A stretch of DNA of 64,000 nt from Pseudoduganella namucuonensis (GCF_900116645.1 NZ_FPBO01000002.1:248001-312000); one strand, 5' to 3'. Positions 10,017 to 20,043 are shown, counted from the stretch's first letter. Program-made: numbers and translations. The notes: generated by a model from the letters alone, not told the origin.

Positions 10017-11747
10017 TTATTGGCCCGACTCTTCGGCGGCCGAAAGCTCCAGCATGGCCGGCCTCCCGGGGGGGCGCGCCGCGCCGGGCGCGGCCGGCGC
10101 GGGCGGAAGCTCTGCCATCGGTCCGCCGGCGCCATCCAGCTTGAACACGGAGACGGCCCGCTCCAGCTTCACCGCCTGCTCCCGCATGTTTTCGGATGCG
10201 TTAGCCGAGTGGTGCACCAGCGCCGCGTTCTGCTGCGTCATCTGGTCCATCTGCGAGATGGCCCGGTTCACTTCCTCGATGCCCAGGCTCTGGTCCCGGC
10301 TCGCCGCGGTGATCTCCCCCGTGATGTCGGCCACATGCCTGACCGAGGCCACGATGTCGTTCATCGTCTCGCCCGCCTCGTCCACCAGCTTGCTCCCGGC
10401 ATCGATCCTTCCCCCCGCGTCGCCGATCAAGGCCTTGATTTCCCTGGCCGCGCCCGCCGAGCGCTGCGCCAGGTTGCGCACTTCCGCCGCCACCACCGCG
10501 AAACCGCGGCCCTGCTCCCCGGCCCGCGCCGCTTCCACCGCCGCGTTCAGCGCCAGGATGTTGGTCTGGAACGCGATACCGTCGATCACGCCGATGATGT
10601 CGGCGATCCTGCGCGAGCTCTCCCTGATCGATTCCATCGTTTCGACCACCCGTCCCACCACCCGCCCCCCCTTCAGCGCATGGTCCGACGCCGACAGCAC
10701 CAGTTGGTTCGCCCGCCGCGCATTTTCGGCATTCCGCTTCACGGTCTGCGTCAGCTGTTCCATCGACGCAGCCGTCTGTTCCAGCGAGCTGGCCTGCGAC
10801 TCCGTGCGCGCCGACAGGTCCGCGTTGCCGCGGGCGATGTCCCGGGTGGCGGCGCCGATGGATTCCGTGCCGCCGCGGACATTGCCGACCAGTTCGGCCA
10901 GGCTGCCATTCATCTGGCGCAGCGCGGCGAACAATTGGCCGATCTCGTCCCGGCCGCGCCCGTCGATGCGCGACGTCAGGTCGCCCATGGCGACGCGGGC
11001 CGTCACTTCCACCGCTTCACGCAACGGCGTCGTGATGCCATGGATGACCCACCATGCCCCCGCGCCGCACAACAACACCGCGACGCCGGTCATCAGGAAG
11101 ATCAGCAGGCGCGCCTGTTCCTGGACGCGCTTGCCATCCTCGGCCGCCCGCATGGCGTAGGTCTGGTTGAGCGCAATGAGCGCATCGAACTGGGCCTGTA
11201 TCGTTTCGCTCAGCCGGCGCACCGGGCCGTCAATACCCGTGAAGTCCTTCATGCCGAGCTGCATGCGCCGCCAGTCGCGCTCGCCGGCCAGGCGTTTGAG
11301 GACGTTGATCGCCGCCGCATTGGCCTCCAGGTACGCTTTCCAGTCCGATTGCAGCGACTGCCACTTTTCGCGTTCTTCCGCCGTCTTGGGCAGATTGGCG
11401 TAGTGGTTGAAGTAGGCCTGCGCCTGCATGTCGGCATCGAGCTTGGTCTTGAGCACGTCCGCGAAGAATGCGCCCCCCTCCTGCACGGCGACCGCCTCGT
11501 CCCGCGCCGAATCGTAGGAGGCCGCGTCGAAGCCCATGGCATTCCTGTTTTCCGAGATCGATACCAGCTGCCAGGTTCGCATGCGCATCAGGTTAAGAAT
11601 GGAGGGAAGACGTTCCCCGCTGAGACCGCTAAGTTGTTCGCCGACGCTGCGCGCGGCCAGCCATCCCGATGTCGCGACGACCAATAGCAACAGGATGGCG
11701 GCGCCGGAAAACACCACCAGCTTTAACCTGATCGACAAATCGCGCAT
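10017..11747 (-). CDS. Methyl-accepting chemotaxis protein
   Basis: 576 residues. Transmembrane helix about 10-31, periplasmic four-helix-bundle-like sensor about 35-210, second helix about 213-235, then HAMP and a long cytoplasmic coiled coil. The signalling hairpin is clear around [20 protein letters not shown], and the flanking [20 protein letters not shown] block is present as [17 protein letters not shown]. The tail is Pro/Ala-rich and lacks a CheR-docking pentapeptide. The gene is 22 bases upstream of the acyl-CoA ligase and 18 bases downstream of the exporter gene, so it is part of the catabolic run; inference is that it senses the substrate or a pathway product. Confidence 0.93.
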   Translation of the reverse strand: MRDLSIRLKLVVFSGAAILLLLVVATSGWLAARSVGEQLSGLSGERLPSILNLMRMRTWQLVSISENRNAMGFDAASYDSARDEAVAVQEGGAFFADVLKTKLDADMQAQAYFNHYANLPKTAEEREKWQSLQSDWKAYLEANAAAINVLKRLAGERDWRRMQLGMKDFTGIDGPVRRLSETIQAQFDALIALNQTYAMRAAEDGKRVQEQARLLIFLMTGVAVLLCGAGAWWVIHGITTPLREAVEVTARVAMGDLTSRIDGRGRDEIGQLFAALRQMNGSLAELVGNVRGGTESIGAATRDIARGNADLSARTESQASSLEQTAASMEQLTQTVKRNAENARRANQLVLSASDHALKGGRVVGRVVETMESIRESSRRIADIIGVIDGIAFQTNILALNAAVEAARAGEQGRGFAVVAAEVRNLAQRSAGAAREIKALIGDAGGRIDAGSKLVDEAGETMNDIVASVRHVADITGEITAASRDQSLGIEEVNRAISQMDQMTQQNAALVHHSANASENMREQAVKLERAVSVFKLDGAGGPMAELPPAPAAPGAARPPGRPAMLELSAAEESGQ

Positions 11748-11765
11748 ATGAGTTCTCCCCGCCGT

Positions 11766-14192
11766 TCATTCACTGAGCTGGAAACCACGCGCTGCCTTCG
11801 ACGCGGCTTCGGACACCTTGCGCCGCGGCGCTGCGCGCGGCATCAGGATCGCCACCAACGCGGGCAGCATGACAATCGCGCCGATCATGTTCCACAGGAA
11901 CATGAACGCCAGCAGCAATCCCATGTCCGCCTGGAACTTGATATCCGAGAAGACCCAGGTCATGACCCCCAGGGCCAGCATCACCCCGGTCACCGCGATG
12001 GCGGTGCCGGTGGTCTTGAGCGTTTCGAAATACGCGTTCCCGAGCGTGTAGCCCCGCTCGAGGAAGTGTTCGAGACGGTTGTAGATGTAGATGCCGTAGT
12101 CGACGCCGATCCCGACACCGAGCGCGATCACCGGCAAGGTGGCGACCTTCACGCCGAGTCCGAGCTGCGCCATGATCGCCTCGCACAGGACCGAGGTGAC
12201 ATACAAGGGCAGCATGACGGCGAGCGTGACGCGCCAGCTCTTGAACTCCCACCAGACCAGCAAGGCCACGATCCCGTAGACCAGCAGCAGCATCTGCACT
12301 TCGGCTTGCTTGATGACGATATTGGTCGCCGCTTCGATACCGGCATTGCCGCCGGCCAGCACGAATCGCGCGTCCTCGCTGTCGTGCTCGGCCGCAAACC
12401 GCTCGGCCGCCCGCACCACCCGCGAGAGCGTCTCCGCCTTGTGGTCGGACAGGAACAGCATCACCGGCACCATCGAGCAATCGTTGTTGTAAAGCTCCGA
12501 AGGCAGCGACTTGTGCGCCGCGTTGCTGATGTAGCGGTCGCGCGTGATCGCGGCCCATTTCAAGTTGCCGCCGTTGCTGCCCGCGATCATTTTCTTCATG
12601 CCGGTAAACAGCGAGGCGCTCGATTCGACGCCGTCCAGGTTCTCCATTTCCCACTGCAGCCGCTCGACCGCCGCGGCCACCGGATAGGACCCGCATTCGC
12701 CCGGTTTGGTCGTGACCATGACCACAAACACATCCGGGCTGGTCGAATAATGCGACACCGTGAAGGCATTGTCCTGGTTGTAGCGCGAGGTGCTGCGCAA
12801 TTCCGGCGCGCCGGGATCGAGGTCGCCGATTTTCAGGTCGCGGCTGAAATGCCAGGCCGTGCCGAGGATCACTAGCGCGAGCACGGCGACCGCTCGCGCG
12901 ATACGCGGCTCGGTGACGCGCGACAGCGCGCGCGCGACCCGGTGCCGGCTGCGCGCCTTGCGCTCCTGCTTGCGCAGGCAGGCCGGCGAAACGCCGACAT
13001 ACGACATCAATACCGGAAGCAGGAACATCTTGGTCAGGATGATCACGAACACGCCGACGCTGGCGCCTATCCCCAGTTCGCGGATCACCCCGATGTCGAT
13101 CACCAGCAGCGTCGAAAAACCGACGACATCGCACAGCAGGGCCACCGTGCCGGGAATGAAGAGCAGCCGGAAGGTGGCCTTGGCGGCCTCCATCTTCGAA
13201 CGCCCGTTATGCACCTCGGATGCCATGGTGTTGATGTTTTGCACCGCATGGCTGACGCCGATGGCGAAGGTCAGGAAGGGAACCAGGATCGAATACGGGT
13301 TCAGGCCGAAGCCGAGCAGGCTCACGATGCCCATCTGCCAGATCACCGCCAGGCTGCAGCACAGGATGGTGATGGCCGTGCTGCGCAGGCAGCGCGAGTA
13401 GGCATAGAGCAGCGCGCAAGCCAGGGCGAAGGTGATCGCGAAGAACAGGGTGATCGCGCGCGCGCCGTGGATCAAGTCGCCGACGACCTTGGCGAAGCCG
13501 GTGATGTGAATCTTGATATGACCGGTCTCATACTTTTGCCGGATCAGCGTTTCGATGCGCTCGGAGAGTTGGCCATAGTCGAGCTTCTCGCCGGTCTGGG
13601 GATCGGATTCGAGCAAGGGCGCCATGATGATCGCCGAGCGGTGATCGTTGGCCACCAGGCTGCCGATGCGGCCGGAGCGGACCACGTTGGTTTTCACCTG
13701 CTCGAGCTTTTCCGGCGAGCCGCCCAGACCTTCGGGAATGATATGCCCGGCCGTCATCCCCTCTTCCGTCACCTCGTACCACATGACGTTTGCCGTCCAC
13801 AGCGATTTCAGGTTGCCGCGGTCGACTCCGGGAATGTAGAACACTTCGTCGGTGATCTTCCGCAAGGTTTCCAGATACGCCGGGTCATAGATATCGCCCC
13901 GCGTGTTCTCGACCGCGATGCGCACGACGTTGCCGAGCGGGCGCAGCTCGTTTTCGAACTTGAGGTAGTTCGCGATGTACGCATGCGACGCCGGGATCAT
14001 GTTCTGAAAACTGGCGTCCGGCTTCAACTTCAGCATCTGGACAGCGAAGAAAATCGATACCACCAGGAAGAGCAGGATCACCTTGAGGCGATGGCCGAAC
14101 AGGACCGGTTCGACAAGGCCTTCCATCCTGCCCGTGCCCCGATGCATGGCGAGGTCTTCCGCGTCCCGCGGGGCTGCCGCTTTTCGGTTCAT
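11766..14192 (-). CDS. RND-superfamily exporter, MMPL/hydrophobe type
   Basis: 808 residues, two repeats each with one transmembrane helix, a large periplasmic loop and a five-helix bundle (about 12 helices). The first helix is VILLFLVVSIFFAVQ, and the second half begins near residue 400 with IARAVAVLALVILGTAW. The family (COG1033-like) moves lipids or other hydrophobic molecules across or into the envelope. Its start codon overlaps the upstream YCF48-like gene by four bases (ATGA). With the neighbouring DUF1329 and DUF1302 genes it forms a set commonly found together in catabolic clusters of Proteobacteria (general knowledge). Direction and cargo are unknown. Confidence 0.88.
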   Translation of the reverse strand: MNRKAAAPRDAEDLAMHRGTGRMEGLVEPVLFGHRLKVILLFLVVSIFFAVQMLKLKPDASFQNMIPASHAYIANYLKFENELRPLGNVVRIAVENTRGDIYDPAYLETLRKITDEVFYIPGVDRGNLKSLWTANVMWYEVTEEGMTAGHIIPEGLGGSPEKLEQVKTNVVRSGRIGSLVANDHRSAIIMAPLLESDPQTGEKLDYGQLSERIETLIRQKYETGHIKIHITGFAKVVGDLIHGARAITLFFAITFALACALLYAYSRCLRSTAITILCCSLAVIWQMGIVSLLGFGLNPYSILVPFLTFAIGVSHAVQNINTMASEVHNGRSKMEAAKATFRLLFIPGTVALLCDVVGFSTLLVIDIGVIRELGIGASVGVFVIILTKMFLLPVLMSYVGVSPACLRKQERKARSRHRVARALSRVTEPRIARAVAVLALVILGTAWHFSRDLKIGDLDPGAPELRSTSRYNQDNAFTVSHYSTSPDVFVVMVTTKPGECGSYPVAAAVERLQWEMENLDGVESSASLFTGMKKMIAGSNGGNLKWAAITRDRYISNAAHKSLPSELYNNDCSMVPVMLFLSDHKAETLSRVVRAAERFAAEHDSEDARFVLAGGNAGIEAATNIVIKQAEVQMLLLVYGIVALLVWWEFKSWRVTLAVMLPLYVTSVLCEAIMAQLGLGVKVATLPVIALGVGIGVDYGIYIYNRLEHFLERGYTLGNAYFETLKTTGTAIAVTGVMLALGVMTWVFSDIKFQADMGLLLAFMFLWNMIGAIVMLPALVAILMPRAAPRRKVSEAASKAARGFQLSE

Positions 14193-15361
14193 GGCTGCCT
14201 CGTCTTGGTGGGGCTGTTCATGGACACGATCCGTGTCCCCTTCTCGCCGGCGACGATGAACGCGTCGTTGTCGATCGGAGCGAAGGCGGCGACCGACATG
14301 CCCGCGTTGCCCGTCGCCGGCTTGAAGCCTTGTCCCTGCTCGTCGCCGAGCAGGATCCGGCCGTCGTAGGTCAGCAAGGCGATTCGGCCGTCCGGCAACA
14401 TGCGGCCGGAAACCACCGGCTTCGTCTCTTCCACCGGGACACGGCGCCAACTCGAACCGCTGGCGGTCGAACGGAAAACGTTTCCGCCAAAGCCAAAGGC
14501 GATCAGCGTTTCCCTATCCCCGCCCCGCTCCAGGCCAAGCACGCCGTACAGTTGTCCCGCGTAGCCGGTATCGAGCGTGGTCCACGAGGCGCCGCCGTCG
14601 GCGGATCGATAGACTTTTCCCGCTTCGCCCGCGATCAGCAGCGCGCCCTTGTCGGTGGCCGAGATCGCGTTGAGATGCAGGCCGTCGGGATTGGCGATGC
14701 GCCCGCCCCACAGCGCCCAGGTCCGGCCGCCATCGGCGGTATGGAAAAGCTGCCCGAAAGAGCCGACGGCGATGCCCTCCGATTCATCCTTGAACCACAC
14801 ATCGAACAAGGGCCGCGACGGACCGAACTTGGCGCCGGCCTGTGCGTCTTCGAGCGCCCGTTCGGCGGCCTGCAATGCCGCGGCCGGCTGTCCGCCCGCG
14901 CCGTCCGCGGAAGCGTCCCGCGTGTCCCGCGCATCCTTTTCCCGCTTTTGCGCGGCGGCCAGCACGAGGGCGTTGGCCGTGTTGCCGTCGAACTGCTTGG
15001 TCCAGCGCGCGCCGCCGTCTTCACTGCGAAGTATCACGCCGTCGTGGCCAACCGCCCAGCCTTTTGCCGGCGTCGGGAAATGGACCGCGGTCAGGGTCAC
15101 GGACACGGGGACCGCGGCTTGCCGCCAGGTTTTTCCGTTCGTATCGGAATAGAGAATGATGCCGTGCTCGCCGACGGCGACGACCCGGTTGCCGGCACGG
15201 GCGACGTCCACCATCATCGCGCCGGACGCTTTCGGCGCCAGGTAAGCGGGGGTATCCAGGCGGTCTTTGCCGGCATGCGCCAGCAGCGGCGCCGCCAGTG
15301 CGATGCAGGCGAGCAGACGCCGTCTTGTGCGGCCAGTCTTTGCCAAAGTTGTATGAATCAT
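14189..15361 (-). CDS. YCF48/BNR-like beta-propeller protein, exported
   Basis: 390 residues with a signal peptide (RRRLLACIALAAPLLAHA). Repeats carrying W-(x)n-G and S-x-D/N-G-G-x-W motifs (SDTNGKTWRQ, SEDGGARWTKQ, TADGGRTWALW, SADGGASWTTL) mark a photosynthesis-system-II-assembly-factor-like (YCF48) propeller. Sits directly upstream of the RND exporter with a four-base ATGA overlap, so the two are probably made in fixed ratio. Inference: a periplasmic accessory protein of the exporter. A 108-base spacer separates it from the DUF1329 gene. Confidence 0.85.
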   Translation of the reverse strand: MIHTTLAKTGRTRRRLLACIALAAPLLAHAGKDRLDTPAYLAPKASGAMMVDVARAGNRVVAVGEHGIILYSDTNGKTWRQAAVPVSVTLTAVHFPTPAKGWAVGHDGVILRSEDGGARWTKQFDGNTANALVLAAAQKREKDARDTRDASADGAGGQPAAALQAAERALEDAQAGAKFGPSRPLFDVWFKDESEGIAVGSFGQLFHTADGGRTWALWGGRIANPDGLHLNAISATDKGALLIAGEAGKVYRSADGGASWTTLDTGYAGQLYGVLGLERGGDRETLIAFGFGGNVFRSTASGSSWRRVPVEETKPVVSGRMLPDGRIALLTYDGRILLGDEQGQGFKPATGNAGMSVAAFAPIDNDAFIVAGEKGTRIVSMNSPTKTRQP

Positions 15362-15434
15362 GACGTTTCTTCTTTGCTTCTTTATCAGGGCGGCCGGGCA
15401 CGGCGGGCCATGAGCGGTGCCCGCAAGGGAGCGA

Positions 15435-15457
15435 CGGGGTCACCGGCCGGTGCCCCG
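15435..15457. terminator. GC hairpin after the DUF1329 gene
   Basis: Palindromic CACCGG/CCGGTG core extended by CGGGG/CCCCG arms with one bulged base, 12 bases past the DUF1329 stop in the 108-base spacer. No U-run follows, so it may slow RNA decay or attenuate transcription rather than end it. Confidence 0.35.
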
Positions 15458-15469
15458 CCGGCAAGCCAA

Positions 15470-16819
15470 CTAGTTCGCGAAGCGGCGCATCGCGTCGACG
15501 GAGAACGAGCTCAGGTCGAACTCCACGTGGTACTTGAACGGCTTGCTCGCGTTGACCAGGGAACTGACCAGATAGCGGCGCGCCTGCAGGTCATAGATGA
15601 CATCGCAAGCGGGCCCGTACGCCGGCGCGGCGCTATACTGCAGGCCATGCATCTCGTGGACGCGCCACAATTCCCCGCGGCCATCGAAGTTGTCGGCATG
15701 GACGAGCGCCCAGCTGTCTTCATCGATGTAAAACACCCGCTTGGAATAGACATGGCGTTTGCCCGGCTTGAGCGTCGCCTCCACCACCCAGACGCGATGC
15801 ATTTCATACCGCACCAGATCCTGGTTCATGTGCCCGGGCCTGACGATGTCGGTCGGCTTGACTTGTTTGGCGATCAGCCGGTTGTTGTTGTAGGAAACGA
15901 TCATCTCCTTCTTGCCAATCAGTTTCCAGTCAAAACGGTCCGGCGCGCCGTTGAAGCCGTCGAAATCGTCTTGTGTCGCCAACCCGTCGGAACCGATCGC
16001 CGGTGAATCGTAGGAGACATCCGGCGCGCGCATGACACGACGCGAGCCCGGGTTGTAAGTCCAGACGAGCCGCTGCTCCTTGACCTGGTCGAGCGGTTCA
16101 TAGTCCAGCAATGCCGTGCCCGCCTGGCTGGACGGCGCGGTGTCGGTTCGCATGTAGTACATCAGCCGGTTCGGTTCCGCGTTCTTCACTTTCGAGGCCA
16201 TGGCGATGTGTTCGATACGCACCACCGGCGTGAAGGCGCCGTTGGCCTGTACCGGCAGCAGGGAGGTGTAACGGATAAAGCTCCCCCCGCGATGGCGCGT
16301 CATGTGATTCCAGATGGCTTCCACGCCGCTTTTCGGCATCGGGAACGGCACCGAGGAATTTTTCACATTGAGGATCCCGTTGCCGCCCTCGGCCAAGGCC
16401 GCCTTGCCGGCCTCTGCCTTGATATGGTCGTACTCGCTCTGCTCCAGCGCCGCGGTGCGGTGACTCGGATAGACCAGCATCTTGTACTCCGGGAACCGCT
16501 TCAACATCTCGATCTGGCCGGCCGTCAGCTTGCCCTGATATTGTTGCAGGTTGGCCGCCGTGATCGTATACAGCGGCTTTTCCTTGGGGAACGGATCGGC
16601 ATACACTTCCTTCGGATCGACACCGGGAGGAATTGTTGGCAACCCGCCGTCCCAGGCGGGAATGGTGCCGTCCTTGTTGCCCGCCTTTTCCGCGCCCATC
16701 GGGGTCAGGTCCTTGCCCAGGCGTTCGAGTTCCTGCGCCGTCATCGTGGCGCCCGCGCCGCCGGCGCCGGCCACCAGAGCGGCGACCAAGGTCAGCGAAA
16801 ATAGTGATTTGGTTTTCAT
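15470..16819 (-). CDS. DUF1329 family protein, exported
   Basis: 449 residues with a signal peptide (SLFSLTLVAALVAGAGGAGA). The mature N-terminus AQELERLGKDLTPMGAEKAGNKDGTIPAWDGG and the later KRVFYIDEDSW block are typical of DUF1329, a family with a LolA-like lipid-binding fold according to general knowledge. The start with AAGGAGATACTGG before the ATG was preferred to an upstream ATG-like extension. 19 bases follow the DUF1302 stop, so the pair is co-transcribed. Inference: a periplasmic carrier for a hydrophobic compound between the DUF1302 protein and the RND pump. Confidence 0.88.
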   Translation of the reverse strand: MKTKSLFSLTLVAALVAGAGGAGATMTAQELERLGKDLTPMGAEKAGNKDGTIPAWDGGLPTIPPGVDPKEVYADPFPKEKPLYTITAANLQQYQGKLTAGQIEMLKRFPEYKMLVYPSHRTAALEQSEYDHIKAEAGKAALAEGGNGILNVKNSSVPFPMPKSGVEAIWNHMTRHRGGSFIRYTSLLPVQANGAFTPVVRIEHIAMASKVKNAEPNRLMYYMRTDTAPSSQAGTALLDYEPLDQVKEQRLVWTYNPGSRRVMRAPDVSYDSPAIGSDGLATQDDFDGFNGAPDRFDWKLIGKKEMIVSYNNNRLIAKQVKPTDIVRPGHMNQDLVRYEMHRVWVVEATLKPGKRHVYSKRVFYIDEDSWALVHADNFDGRGELWRVHEMHGLQYSAAPAYGPACDVIYDLQARRYLVSSLVNASKPFKYHVEFDLSSFSVDAMRRFAN

Positions 16820-16838
16820 TCCAGTATCTCCTTGGTGC

Positions 16839-18695
16839 TTAGAAATTGATGCCGGCAACCACCGAGTAGCGATCGCGGTCGTGGAAAATGTCGTACTTGG
16901 CGCTGCGCTTGTGGCCCGTATAGCTGAAGTCGACGTAATACTGCGTGTTGTATTCCGCGCGCACGGCCAGCCCGAGAATTTGCTTGTCCTCGACGAAGGT
17001 GCCGTCGGCGGAATAGCCTTTCACGTCGTGCGACCAGAACAGTCGCGGCTTCAGGTTGACGCCCGCGAAGACATTCGGATAGCTCAACTCGGCCTGCAAC
17101 CGGTATCCCCAAGCGTTGCTGGTCGCGAATCCCTTGTTCTCGCAATGGTCCGGATTGGGATTGCCGGTGAATGCGCACGGGATCGTTGCCGTTTGCGCCA
17201 GGCCGAAGACCGAGGCGCGTCCGTAGCGAGTCGACGTGTTGGGGTCGCCGATGCCCGACCAGTGCTGATAGGCGACTTCGCCGACCAGGGTCAGCGATTC
17301 GGCGGCCGCCATGCGCGGGAAGATCTTGACGGTCGATACCTGCAGCTGCGTCTTGTTCTTCAGATCGTAGCCACGCGCCGCGCCGCCGGCGGCGAGGCTC
17401 GCCTGCGGGCCCGCGCCCATGACAAAGCCGGCCAGCAGGTCCGTGGAGTTGATCTGGACCGGCAAATCCCTGGTGCGGCTCCCCTCGCCGAACAGCGACC
17501 AGCCGCCCACGACGGTCGAGGCGCTCACGCCGAAGACCTTGGTGTTGCGCGCGGAGTAATCCCAGAGGAATTGGGCCGGGCCGACACCGCCGAACGGCGC
17601 CAGCGCGCCGGACCAGACCGAGGCGCCCGGCGACGGTGATTTCACCATGCTGAAGACAGGACTGCGCGCATGGTAGTTGGCGAAATAGGCGCCGATCTCG
17701 GTGTCGATCGCCGCGACCTGGTAACGCGCCGCCAGGCCGAATTGTCCGCTGTCCTTGGGCTGGACATCGCCGGCGCGCCCCATGCGGAAGTTGAACGGCG
17801 GCAGCCCGGGCGCGGGCGGCACGCCGTTGTACCGCGCCTGGTCCGACAGCGGATCGCCGCCGACGACCGCTCCGCCGGGGCAGTTCAGGAGGTCGCTCAT
17901 CGACCAGTAGGCGCCGCACCCATCCAGGTTGTTCTTCTTCCACTTGAACTGGTAAAACGCTTCCACGTTGACACCGCCCGGCAGACTCAGGGTGGCCGAT
18001 GCCTGGGCGATGGGCAGCAGGATTTCCTTCACCTGCGCGCCCGGGCGATTGGCCGCCGTGACGTCGAAGGCGCCGAACTGGTTGATGCCGGGGATGAACA
18101 GGCTTTCACCCCAGTTCACGACCTGGTTGCCGAGCTTGACATTCAACGGCGTGCCCGCGGCCACATCGAAGGTGCCAAACACATAGGCGTTATCCAGCGC
18201 GACACCGGAAAACTTCGACAACGGGGCGAATCCGCCATCGTCCAGCGTCGCGCCCGGCACATAGCCGTTGGCGAAACTGCCGTGCCCGACATTCTTGTGC
18301 CGGCCCGCGTGGTCGTACCAGCCCTTGGCCCCGATGACGGCGCCGATGTTGTCTTTCTTCAGCTTGACCTCGCCGTTGACCCTGGCAATCGTCGAAAACG
18401 GCGAACCCTTGCCGTAATTCAGGTTGCCGTCATCGTTCAGGCCGACGCTGCGGCCGCCGTTGCCGACGCCAATCAGCGCCGGGTCGGCATCGCGCGCGCG
18501 CCAGCTGCCGCCGATCGAGGCGCCGAGCGACCATTGCCCCTCGACGCCGTTCGCCAGGCTGAAGTCGCCGGCACTGGCCGATGCCGTGTAACCGGTGCCC
18601 AGCAAGGCCATCGCCGCGGCGCACGCTCGCGCCGCGGCGATGGGTTTGAAACGGTCTCGCGCGTCGCCGATCCGTCCCTCGTGAATGTTCTTCAT
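16839..18695 (-). CDS. DUF1302 family outer-membrane protein
   Basis: 618 residues with a signal peptide (ACAAAMALLGTGYTASASA). Mature region begins GDFSLANGVEGQWSLGASIGGSWRARDAD, and the protein ends in the aromatic residue Phe (SVVAGINF), the signature of a beta-barrel folded by the Bam complex. The gene has a strong GGAGG ribosome-binding site 9 bases before ATG 18695; an upstream in-frame codon is ignored. Probably an uptake or export channel for hydrophobic substrates working with the DUF1329 protein. It is the first gene after a 307-base gap and so may have its own promoter. Confidence 0.88.
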   Translation of the reverse strand: MKNIHEGRIGDARDRFKPIAAARACAAAMALLGTGYTASASAGDFSLANGVEGQWSLGASIGGSWRARDADPALIGVGNGGRSVGLNDDGNLNYGKGSPFSTIARVNGEVKLKKDNIGAVIGAKGWYDHAGRHKNVGHGSFANGYVPGATLDDGGFAPLSKFSGVALDNAYVFGTFDVAAGTPLNVKLGNQVVNWGESLFIPGINQFGAFDVTAANRPGAQVKEILLPIAQASATLSLPGGVNVEAFYQFKWKKNNLDGCGAYWSMSDLLNCPGGAVVGGDPLSDQARYNGVPPAPGLPPFNFRMGRAGDVQPKDSGQFGLAARYQVAAIDTEIGAYFANYHARSPVFSMVKSPSPGASVWSGALAPFGGVGPAQFLWDYSARNTKVFGVSASTVVGGWSLFGEGSRTRDLPVQINSTDLLAGFVMGAGPQASLAAGGAARGYDLKNKTQLQVSTVKIFPRMAAAESLTLVGEVAYQHWSGIGDPNTSTRYGRASVFGLAQTATIPCAFTGNPNPDHCENKGFATSNAWGYRLQAELSYPNVFAGVNLKPRLFWSHDVKGYSADGTFVEDKQILGLAVRAEYNTQYYVDFSYTGHKRSAKYDIFHDRDRYSVVAGINF

Positions 18696-19002
18696 ATTCG
18701 TCTCCCCTCCTTTTTTGACTGCGAAAAAATTTTTCTTTCTTGAATGCCTGGGAAAAAGGCGAAAAGCTCCCCTGCCGGCGCGCGGCGCGCGTCGGGCACA
18801 CAAAGATCAAACAAGCTGTTGAGAACCGATGAGGCGGCGGCGAGGTCGCGTTCAAGCCGCGCCGCTGTCACCCCATGTTTCGTCGCCGCCGGCTATCGCA
18901 TGAAATGGAACCGGGACCACCGTGGTGGCCGCCTGTGGCGATGGGGGGATGGGTGTGGCAGTGTGTCCATGGTGTGTCTCCTGTATTGTTTGATGTATGG
19001 CG
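18696..19002. other. 307-base gap between the XdhC-like and DUF1302 genes
   Basis: The largest gap within the minus-strand run. It begins (minus strand) with a 25-codon frame at 18970-18893 that has AGGAG seven bases before its ATG (peptide starting MDTLPHPSPHRHRR) but no recognisable protein character. The rest is GC-rich up to an A/T-rich tract at about 18715-18740 next to the DUF1302 start. A promoter for the export genes here is plausible; no clear -35/-10 pair was identified. Confidence 0.4.
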
Positions 19003-20037
19003 CTAGACGGCGCAGGCTTGCGGCGAGGACGGCAAGGCCCGGGCCTCTTTGGCGCCGGCGACCGCGAACAGTCTGGGGATTTCCACGCCATTCTTGACCG
19101 CGACGATTTCGGCGAGGATCGACAACGCGATCTCCGGCGGCGTGCGACTGCCGATATAGATGCCGGCCGGCCCGCGCAGGCGCGCCAATTCGTCTTCAGC
19201 CAACCCGAAGTGTTCCTTGAGGCGTTCCCGCCGCTGCGCATTGTTGACGCGCGAGCCCAGCGCGCCCACATAGAAAGCGGGTGTTTTCAGGGCGTCGAGC
19301 AATGCCAGGTCGTCCAGCTTCGGATCGTGCGTCAGCGCGATCACGGCGCACCGCTCATCCGGTTTCATGTCCCGCACGGCGTCGTCGGGCATGCAGCGCA
19401 ACAGCGTGATGCCTTCGACTTCGAACCCGTCCATGTATTCGCCGCGCGGATCGCACACCGTGACGTCGAAGCCCAGGCCGAGCGCCGTTTCGCACAGATA
19501 GCGCGAGAGCTGCCCCGCGCCGATGACCAGCAGCCGGAAGCCGGCGCCAAGCACGTGGTCCAGATAGCGGCCGTCGAAGCTCAAGGCATCGGGCTGGCCG
19601 GCATCGCCCAGCTCCACGATCCCGGTATCCATGTCCAGCCGGCGCCGGGTCAGCCGACGCGCGAAGACGCGGCTTGCCAGCTCGCGAATGGCGCTGCGGC
19701 GGCCCAGTGGTTCGAGCACCAGTTGCAGGGTGCCGCCACACGGCAGCCCGAACTTGCGCGCTTCCTCCGCCTTCACACCATAGGTGACGGAACGGGGCAG
19801 GCCGTCCGGAAGGAGGGCCGCGATGCCGCCTTGTCGCACCATGGCGATCAGGTCGTCCTCGATGCATCCGCCCGATACGGATCCGGCCACCTGGCCATCG
19901 TCGCGCAACGCCATCATGGCGCCGACGGGACGGGGCGACGAGCCCCAGGTGCGCACGACGGTAACCAGCAGCACCGCGCGGTCGTCCTTCCGCCAGGCCG
20001 AACAAGTACGCAAGACATCCAGATCAAGCGCATCCAT
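19003..20037 (-). CDS. XdhC/CoxI-family molybdenum-hydroxylase maturation factor
   Basis: 344 residues. The N-terminal XdhC domain carries TVVRTWGSSPRPVGAMMAL and SVSGGCIEDDL; the C-terminal Rossmann domain has LLVIGAGQLSRYL and ends with FYVGALGSRVNNAQRRERL. Family members insert the sulfurated molybdenum cofactor into xanthine-dehydrogenase-type enzymes. The gene is six bases downstream of the CoxG-like gene and closes the hydroxylase operon (S, L, M, DUF302, CoxG, XdhC), which fits that role for the enzyme encoded at 21991-25744. Confidence 0.9.
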   Translation of the reverse strand: MDALDLDVLRTCSAWRKDDRAVLLVTVVRTWGSSPRPVGAMMALRDDGQVAGSVSGGCIEDDLIAMVRQGGIAALLPDGLPRSVTYGVKAEEARKFGLPCGGTLQLVLEPLGRRSAIRELASRVFARRLTRRRLDMDTGIVELGDAGQPDALSFDGRYLDHVLGAGFRLLVIGAGQLSRYLCETALGLGFDVTVCDPRGEYMDGFEVEGITLLRCMPDDAVRDMKPDERCAVIALTHDPKLDDLALLDALKTPAFYVGALGSRVNNAQRRERLKEHFGLAEDELARLRGPAGIYIGSRTPPEIALSILAEIVAVKNGVEIPRLFAVAGAKEARALPSSPQACAV

Positions 20038-20043
20038 GACCGA

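Noticed and set aside
3957..10144. Very long plus-strand open frames (763 and 1001 codons) opposite the beta-oxidation genes
   Set aside because: They mirror the codon pattern of the GC-rich minus-strand genes, have His/Arg/Gly-rich nonsense composition and no family motifs.
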